From Blakeslea trispora (taxonomy: Eukaryota > Mucoromycota > Mucoromycetes > Mucorales > Choanephoraceae): a stretch of 64,000 nucleotides of DNA. Below the pieces are notes generated by a model. The model was not told where the DNA came from and did no database searches. It worked only from the letters and a program-made list of their open reading frames with translations. The position numbers and the translations under genes were made by a program. The stretch covers positions 1 through 64,000 of the forward strand of contig JAIWNE010000011.1 in the NCBI GenBank assembly GCA_025331445.1, read 5' to 3'. Below, piece after piece: positions 57,371 through 64,000 of the stretch (the first letter of the stretch is position 1; each line of letters starts with the position of its first letter).

Positions 57371-58699
57371 TCATTCTTGTACTTTCGAGTGTTTGCTTTG
57401 ATGACAAAAATTTTGGTTTTTAGTCAAAGAGATAAAGTTGAGTCTTATTTGTACTTTGCTTAATTACTCTCCTCACGCTTTTTTTTGTGAACCCCCCCCC
57501 CCATTAGCATAAGAGCTAGCATAAGATTGTATCAGCAGCGAGAAATGATTGATACAAAAGGACCGATATTTCTAAAACACTAATGAAATACTCGAATCTA
57601 GGAGAAGCGAAACTATTAAACAAAACGTTTCAAGTGATGTTACAGTATCATCATCTTAATCGATAGCTGAAAATGAGATACGCTTCAGCACACTATTAGC
57701 AGAATTCGTAAGAGTGCGAAAGCCTCTTTATATAATACCCAGGGGTGTGTCTATATTACAGCGCTCAAAAAGTATGTGGATAGGGATATAATACTAATTC
57801 AGTGACAGCTTATAGAAAGTCGATTTAATCATTATCTTTATGCAAACTGTCAACATTATCTGCCAGCTTATAAAAGCGTCAGACCATAAACAATTCAATT
57901 TGAGCTTAGTGGAATCTGCAAGAGAACCCCCCCCCTCCTTTTTTTTTGAAAGCTGTCATTTAATTATTAACTTTGGATAAGTTTTAAAACTCTCTGTTGA
58001 GAGCATACTTATTTAATTTTGCCTCGAGGTCAGTAAAGACACTATATACAGAATGAGGATACAAAAGCCTACTTTGGTTGACTAACAGATACTGCTACAC
58101 ATTGGTGCTTGGTAAAAGTTGGTCTTTGCTATAAAGAAAAAAGCTAGTATACTTTAAAAGCAGTCATAATCTGAAAAAAATTTATGTGACGATTGTTCAA
58201 AAATTTTGCGAGAAAAAAAAAACTATAAAAAGAGGTAGACTTTAGCTAATAGTTTTTTTTTCTTTACCAATCAGTAGGAAAATAATCTGTTAGTAGATGC
58301 TACGGCACTACAACATTTATATTTTCAGATGATGAAAACGGGTTTCGGATGATTCGTCACACGATTATAAAGCACCCGGTTCGACGCCGTTTCTGATTAT
58401 CTACTGAACACATAGTTATATAAGAAATAAAACGAAAAGATTATAATTATTAAGTCATGTTAATAAACAAACTTTATAGTATTACTACAAATTTCTAAAC
58501 TGGTCCTCTTTAAGTTATGTGTGTTAATCTACTGGCAGTTTGTATGATGGGTATTTGCTTTGGTGTCCTCAGAAATTATCAGAACATCTATCGGGTTTGT
58601 TGTTTCGGTGGCTTAGATGGTTTACCTGATGCATCCTTCATTCCTTGAAACCATCAACAAGCTTCAAGCACTTCAATTCGATCGTGGCTAAACAATTGT
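57371..58699. other. Non-coding stretch with homopolymer runs
   Basis: Contains C13 near 57,491-57,503, C9 near 57,927-57,935 and several A/T runs. No protein-like ORF. Confidence 0.5.
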
Positions 58700-59030
58700 T
58701 GTTTTCTAACTTCATCTGCTAGCGACAATTCTTCAGCCTCAGCTACTAAGGCTGCTTTGATCGAATGTTGGCATCTGGTGTTTAGGACAGTTTCAGAAGA
58801 GTCTTTGTTAACATGTCCACCTGAAAGGAATCCTGTATCGAATTACTACGACTAGCAACACAACAGTACCCAACTCGTATCGGCATTATGCCTAAACAGA
58901 TTGAGAACCTTCGTTTGCTGAATCAGAAAGGCACGAAGTAGACGCTTTTTTCGAGAAAGGTTGTCGTTTTAATGATGGAAGTATAATTTTTCCTTTACAG
59001 GACGCTCATACCTGAATTGTATTCGGTTTT
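58700..59030 (+). pseudogene. LINE ORF1-like relic, copy 2
   Basis: The plus strand contains TQQYPTRIGIMPKQIENLRL, then after frame changes FFREGCRFNDGSIIFPLQDA, parallel to CIGVLPQQVRNL and FLEKGFCFSDESVVLPL in copy 1. Many stops. Confidence 0.4.
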
Positions 59031-60293
59031 CAACTCTGTCTTTTTAAAGTGAGGCTAGATTGTTAAAGGGATTGAAAGAAAGCTTTGGATGTTGAGATCT
59101 TTTTTTAGAAAAATCTTGAGACTAAAACCTACATGTGTGCAGATCTCGCCGTTTTTAACGTTAAGCATACCAACGTCAATGAGTTAGCCTCTGATACATC
59201 ATCCCTTGGGCTGAGTCAGAAGATCTTAGTTTTTATGCAGTTTGAAAACAAGCGCCTCGTTATTGCATTTTGAAAAATAAAAGGCTAGGTTTTCTTGTTG
59301 GACTTGGGGATCAGTTTGCCATATGGCAGCCAGCTGTTCCAAGTATGCTCCTCAAAAGAAGACAAAGTTTACGCTAATCAGGCCTTTGACCTTTTCCTTC
59401 GACCTTTTCCCTTGATCTTCTGGAGAGAGCATCAGTGCCTGACATTAAGTGTCACAAAGCGGAGAACGCTAAACAGTCCAGCACTTCCTTAAATCCCTTC
59501 CCTTTTCTTACCATATCAAGTATTTTTCATTGGAGTAGCAAACTAACCAACTGTGAATTTATTTAGTGGCATTGAAGGTTGATTTTAGCAATCAATTCTT
59601 AAAATTGGCTATTGAGTTCTTTTTAGCTAGATGTAATTGTGCCTGCTGTGTCACGCTTGCTTCGCATAAATCATACAACTACACCGTTGTACTTTTGCGT
59701 ATTCTATTGACTTGAATATCCGGCTTAAACATCTTGATACTCCAATGTATTTTATCTCCAATCTAACTGCAAGCTAAAAATGACTTGTTGCAAGACTCGC
59801 AGTGAATAAAGTTAAATCTCTTATTGAACAATTATGTTGACAAAGAGCTCCTAGCACTGTGATTTAAAAATCCAAGAAATTTCCAAAGTCTCTGCAACGC
59901 AACTTTGATTTCTTGGATTTTCAACTTGGAAAACTAAGTTTTTTTTTTGCAGTAGAAACTTGGATTTCTTGGATTTTTACTGTTCAAAACTAGGATTTCT
60001 TGGATAGTTAATTAATCCTTATTGGTAATTTCATTTAAGATTATACACTTTAAAAGATAAAGATTCAAAAGCTATGATATGGTAGCAATCAGGGTTTTAT
60101 TTGTAATAGCAAAATGATGGAAAGTCATGTCAGTTTTTTGCCTCATAAGCAAAACTGGTTAATGAATAGCTCATTAAAGACAATTATTTGGGTTAATTTT
60201 TTATGCCTTCTGGAAGTCTCGCCAGGCACTTGCTAATAAAAGCAAATACAGCTGTCAGTGATGCAATTTGATATCAAATTGTCAAATGTTTAC
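59031..60293. other. Non-coding stretch
   Basis: No supported gene. A plus-strand open frame at 59,295-59,492 (LGISLPYGSQLFQVCSSKED) has no recognisable family. The repeat cluster at 59,866-60,010 is listed separately. Confidence 0.45.
59866..60010. repeat. Clustered TTTCTTGGATTTT repeats, direct and inverted
   Basis: AAAAATCCAAGAAAT (59866-59880) is the reverse complement of the ATTTCTTGGATTTT found at 59908-59921. Direct copies follow near 59,960-59,978 and 59,993-60,005, and another near 60,899-60,913. They look like decayed ends of a small element. Confidence 0.6.
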
Positions 60294-60446
60294 CTTTGGT
60301 TTTCTCTTTTGAGGTTGGTTGACTGCAGCTTCATTACCCTCACTCTCACTTCCACTTTCAGTTTCTTCATCAGCTTCTTCACTTTCACCTTCTTCTTCTG
60401 CATCACTGTTATTCTTGTCATCATTGTTGGATTTTCTATCTTTCAT
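60294..60446 (-). CDS. Acidic first exon of an unidentified gene
   Basis: ATG at 60446 opens MKDRKSNNDDKNNSDAEEEG, continues through EETESGSESEGNEAAV and ends QPQKRKPK at an AAG|GTAAAC donor (51 codons, phase 0). A TTTTATTAG acceptor downstream at about 60,201 would continue as QVPGETSRRHKKLTQ and then stop. The acidic/Ser-rich plus basic pattern suggests a nuclear protein N-terminus or a transposon-protein N-terminus. Downstream exons were not found, so this may be a relic. Confidence 0.35.
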
Positions 60447-61249
60447 ATTTTTTGAGCTTTACGGTTAATCAAAGTAATATAATTTGTGAAAATGCCTCAT
60501 ATATGACGGATCTACAAAGAGTTTGGAATCTACTCTGATACCCAGTACAATTCAATGGCTTGACAAGCCAGTTGATATAACACTACTTGTTTCATTTGAC
60601 ATATCATCTAACTTCTCAGGATTTTAGCTAGAATATTGTCGTTTAATTTTGGCATTTTTAATAGAGATTTTTTGAATTAAATACTTAGATAAAGACAAAG
60701 AGAAAAAAAAAGCATATGGTGAGTATTCGTTTTATATCCATGCCAAAACTATTATAATGATAGGCTTAAATTTCCAATTGAGAATGACCAAGCAAATCAA
60801 AACTAATAAACGATATGTTATCAATCGTAGCTTGTATTTCACTGATACATCTTTCTTCATTTTATTTCTCAAGCTCAAGCTGAAATGTACTTAGAAAATA
60901 TTTCTTGGATTTTTCTCGGAAATTCAAACCACAATGTAGTTGGGATAAAAAAAATGTCTTGCTCAATAGCTTTAAGTATACTGAGAGGGTATTGACACTA
61001 TGAGTCGCAAAAAACGTTAGTATTCTGAGTTTGAGTTGACTGAAATGAAAACTTACAATTTGTTTAAAAGTGCAGTGGATGAATAAATGTGGATGTAGAT
61101 AGAAGGAGCGGGTTAATTAATACTTTAAATAAACATTCAAAAACTTATCCTAAAAGGTACACACACGCCATCGGCGGTAAGCCTAGCTCTGTTTCGTTTT
61201 AGGAAAAGTAGCGGCAAAAAAGAGTACAATGTAGAATTGATTGCTTTTG
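60447..61249. other. Non-coding stretch
   Basis: AT-rich; no gene seen. It borders the 3' end of the Fanzor-like pseudogene. Confidence 0.5.
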
Positions 61250-64000
61250 TTAAAGATACGGGTTGAATACATCAAGAGTTCCTTTGCCGATCAGTCTAGA
61301 TGCACCAGAGATACCAATGGCTAGGGGCTGAAAGAGAGTCTCTTAGTTTGTGGGATGGTTTTGCTAAATTAAGAACACAAGCCTTGTTGCTGCATATAGA
61401 GGTACCATTGATCGTTTTCAGACTTTCTCTTCCATCCTTCTCTACAATTCTCAATGGATGACTTATTTTTTCAAAGCAAAAAAAACACAGACTTGAGACG
61501 TGTTATGTTCATTGGTTATACATACTGATGTATAAAGACTATGCTTCTTCGGCTTCCATGAACCATCTAGACGAACGTGTCCTCGAATGGACGAGCCAAT
61601 ACCGTAGCCTCTATCACCCACGAACATAATATGTAGTGCTTGCCGTTGTTGTTGTTGCTGGCCATACCTCCTTTCAGCTGAGCACGTTCGATCAAAAGTC
61701 TTTTCTTGTCTCATTTCATACCGCTTCTTACTTCTATTGCGAGCAGAACTGTAATGAAAATTTCTTAATGTATTCTTCTGCTCTTGATACGCATTGTATG
61801 CGACTATAGCACCTTCAAGAGTTGTAGCTGTTTTTAGAGAGTATTGTGAGAGAACTGCCTCCGCTGCTTGTACTTCTTGACCTTCTGGGATAGCTTTTGC
61901 ACGTTGCAGACTGTGTTGAAAAGCATAACCACCGCTTCGAAAATGCAAATCCTTAGGATTGATTTTGAACGTCTTAGGAATACTTAGTAACTCTATATCA
62001 ATGGTTGATAAGTCTGATGCTGTTGCTATAAGTAAATCAGTAAGCATGTTTAAGTAATAGCAGCAGTAATAACAACTTACGATTTGTAGAAGTAGACGTT
62101 TTGTATGTATCATATAACTGGAGGTGATATCTTAATTTTCTCAAAGAAAATGGTGCTGTTTCAGATATAGAGACAATTCCATTATCAGTCCCAGAAAACC
62201 TAACCTCGTCTTGCTTTTCTAATATACTCCCATCAATTGCTACATTGTCAACATTCTCGAAACACTTGTATTCTTCAGATGTAATCTTTTTTGTAGACGT
62301 CTGTGCAGGCTGTTATCCTTTCGGATTTCTCAGGAAGTAGACGTCATGCCTTAGCTTTTTAAGTTTGTTTCTTTGAATATAGATATCTTCATCAAACTGC
62401 TTTCGGTTTCTTCTCATCTGCGCTATTTGCTCATAAAGATTTTGGTTTGACTTAAGAGCTTTGTTTGCTCTCTCGGAGAGCTTTGTTCCGCATCGTTTTA
62501 TCTTGCAGCACCCACAGTTCTTTCAGCTCCTTGATCTTGTTTTTGAGAATAAAATCTCCTCCTGCCTTACATGCTTGTTTGAGCTGATTAGATACTTGAG
62601 TTATTTCATGTTGGAGTTTGTTGGCTTGAGTCTTAGAAAAATTTGTGTTGGGAGCCAGTGGTGAAGCCGGTATAGGTGCAGACGATGATGGCTGAGCTTC
62701 TTCTTGAGACTTGATCGGCTGACATGTGTTGGCTGGTGAAGCGTTATCAAGTATGTTACAGATACGAATTGTTTCTGCACCAGGAAGTATAACCATGTAG
62801 TGACCAAACGTATGCTTCCATTTGTTACAAATAGCAAGTAGTTTTTTCAAATCAAAAAAAGAACTGAACATAGCATCCTTTTGTTCAGTTGCAAGCTGTC
62901 TTGTGGTGATAATGTTTCCATCAGAATCATGAACATTTAGTGGTTTTGTTTTTGCGTTAGTTCCGCAAAAGAGACTGAAAAGAGATGGTGCATTCAAATG
63001 GAGAGCATTCAACTGGGAAGGGCTTGTCAAAGGGCAAAGAGAGGCTATTCGCTTTGTCTGTCCGATAGCACGAAAGATAGTATTTGCCATCAAGAAGAAA
63101 GGAATATTATACTGAAAAAATTTTCGATGTCTTGGCAATGACATGTAGGGAGAGTTTACATTGGCAATCATCATGCAGACGTCTGATTCTTTTGGACTCA
63201 AATCTGAAGTTTGTTCTGTTCAAATGGTCAGTCATGCTTCAGACAAGCTTTGTTTGCTAGGTAACTTTACCTTGAAAATGTTGTATCGTAGTTTTTCCTT
63301 GAGGATTTGAATACAATGTTGCTCTCAGAATAGCTACCAAGGCTTTTATTCTTATTCTGGGGGTATCATTGTTGTCTTGCGTAGCATTGTCTTCCAGCTC
63401 TAGAATGCGACCTTCTGCTGCAGGAAGTTCTTCGGCAAGGTTTATGAGATCAAGTAGCTCGTTATCGTCATCATCAATAAGGTTTGGTTTCTCTTGCTGT
63501 TTTAGTTTTCCTTTTGAAAATGCTGATCTCTGTTGAAACCCAAAAAAAAACATTAGCCTGGCATTGTATCAACTAATCCTAAACTACTTGCCTCGTTTTT
63601 CAAAATCTCTTCGTACGTATCTATTCTAACTTGACAGCGGTCTGCTCTAGTCTTCCATTTTTCATCTTGGAAATTACTTTCTTTATATTTTTTGAGCATT
63701 GTCTCTAGCTTGTTTCTTTCTTTCTTGAACAGATTCCGTCGATGACTTCTTGAGTTATTAATCAAACTAATTGAGGAAAAAGGAATGGCTGGCGGGTAGA
63801 CATGATTTTGGGTTTTCTTTGCTTTTTGACGATCTTGCTTTGACTGTGAGAGATAATGCTTATACTGTTTGGTTCGCTCAGGGGCAAGGTGGATACTCAG
63901 TAAATGACTTAGTAGCTGGTTTAGTGTCTTTCTAAAACGACCAGGACGAGTCCACATGTTTTTGAAGTTTACGAAATACATGGAGTAGGCTTTCTTCATC
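61250..64000 (-). pseudogene. Fanzor/TnpB-like nuclease pseudogene (5' end beyond window)
   Basis: Leftward reading: a basic N-terminal region (to 63,588), a GC-AG intron (AACGAG|GCAAGT...CAACAG), an acidic segment, a GT-AG intron near 63,270, then IPFFLMANTIFRAIGQTKRI, MFSSFFDLKKLLAICNKWKH and YMVILPGAETIRICNILDN. Further on are ATASDLSTIDIELLSIPKTF, KTATTLEGAIVAYNAYQEQK and FVGDRGYGIGSSIRGHVR. The zinc-ribbon entry TNEHNTSQVCVFCFEK (after correcting an A8 run at 61478-61485), CSNKAC, and the RuvC-III-like KLRDSLSA follow, ending DVFNPYL-stop at 61250. Disruptions: frameshift near 62,470, TAA at 62315-62313, frameshift at the A8 run, frameshift near 61,330. Zinc ribbon followed by RD..SA matches the TnpB/Fanzor C-terminus. 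Confidence 0.6.

Noticed and set aside
58335..58395. GGTTCGACGCC with AAACGG...CCGTTT pairing looked tRNA-like
   Set aside because: Only about 57 nt between the paired ends, no D-arm, and a T-stem with only three pairs; not a credible tRNA.

Overview
The window is nuclear DNA from a filamentous fungus, most likely an early-diverging Mucoromycota species (Mucorales-like). This is inferred from AT-rich intergenic DNA full of poly-T/poly-A runs, many short GT-AG introns (about 45-65 bp), fungal gene families (Zn2Cys6 factor, MedA regulator), a methionine synthase reductase that most Dikarya lack, and decayed Fanzor/TnpB-like elements. No rRNA, confident tRNA or CRISPR was seen. Layout: positions 1-17,200 are gene-dense. 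They hold the N-terminus of an unknown gene, an IFRD-family gene, a GPI-anchored Ser-rich protein, a PP2A leucine carboxyl methyltransferase diverging from a TRMT61B-like tRNA m1A58 methyltransferase, a small unknown ORF, ferritin, an arrestin-domain adaptor, a decayed Fanzor element, a CKS1-family protein and a three-KH RNA-binding protein. Positions 17,860-28,600 are an accessory block: a decayed LINE, repeat families R1/R2, a PD-(D/E)XK-like locus, a 5'-truncated LINE insertion with target-site duplications, and a 4.3-kb decayed ORF carrying a DEDDy 3'-5' exonuclease. Positions 30,300-37,900 hold a MedA-type regulator, a single-pass membrane protein and a Zn2Cys6 factor. Positions 38,500-43,900 are a second accessory block: a mariner relic, R1/R2 copies, two TA-flanked MITEs in opposite orientation, and a decayed Fanzor-like gene. 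Positions 44,500-52,700 are conserved genes on the minus strand: alpha-tubulin, a ZCCHC10-like protein, methionine synthase reductase and a Gln-rich coiled-coil protein. Positions 53,100-64,000 are again accessory: a second PD-(D/E)XK-like gene, a tandem 162/166-bp repeat that can fold, LINE ORF1-like relics, and a third Fanzor/TnpB-like pseudogene running off the right edge. How it fits together: the conserved genes are ordinary housekeeping (tRNA and PP2A methylation, B12-dependent methionine synthesis support, iron storage, cell cycle, cytoskeleton). The points of most interest are the accessory blocks: several related eukaryotic TnpB-like nuclease relics, two members of one lineage-restricted nuclease-like family, and an exonuclease-bearing selfish-looking gene. 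Exon boundaries were derived by hand from reading-frame continuity and GT/AG signals; family names rest on recognised motifs, not on database searches.
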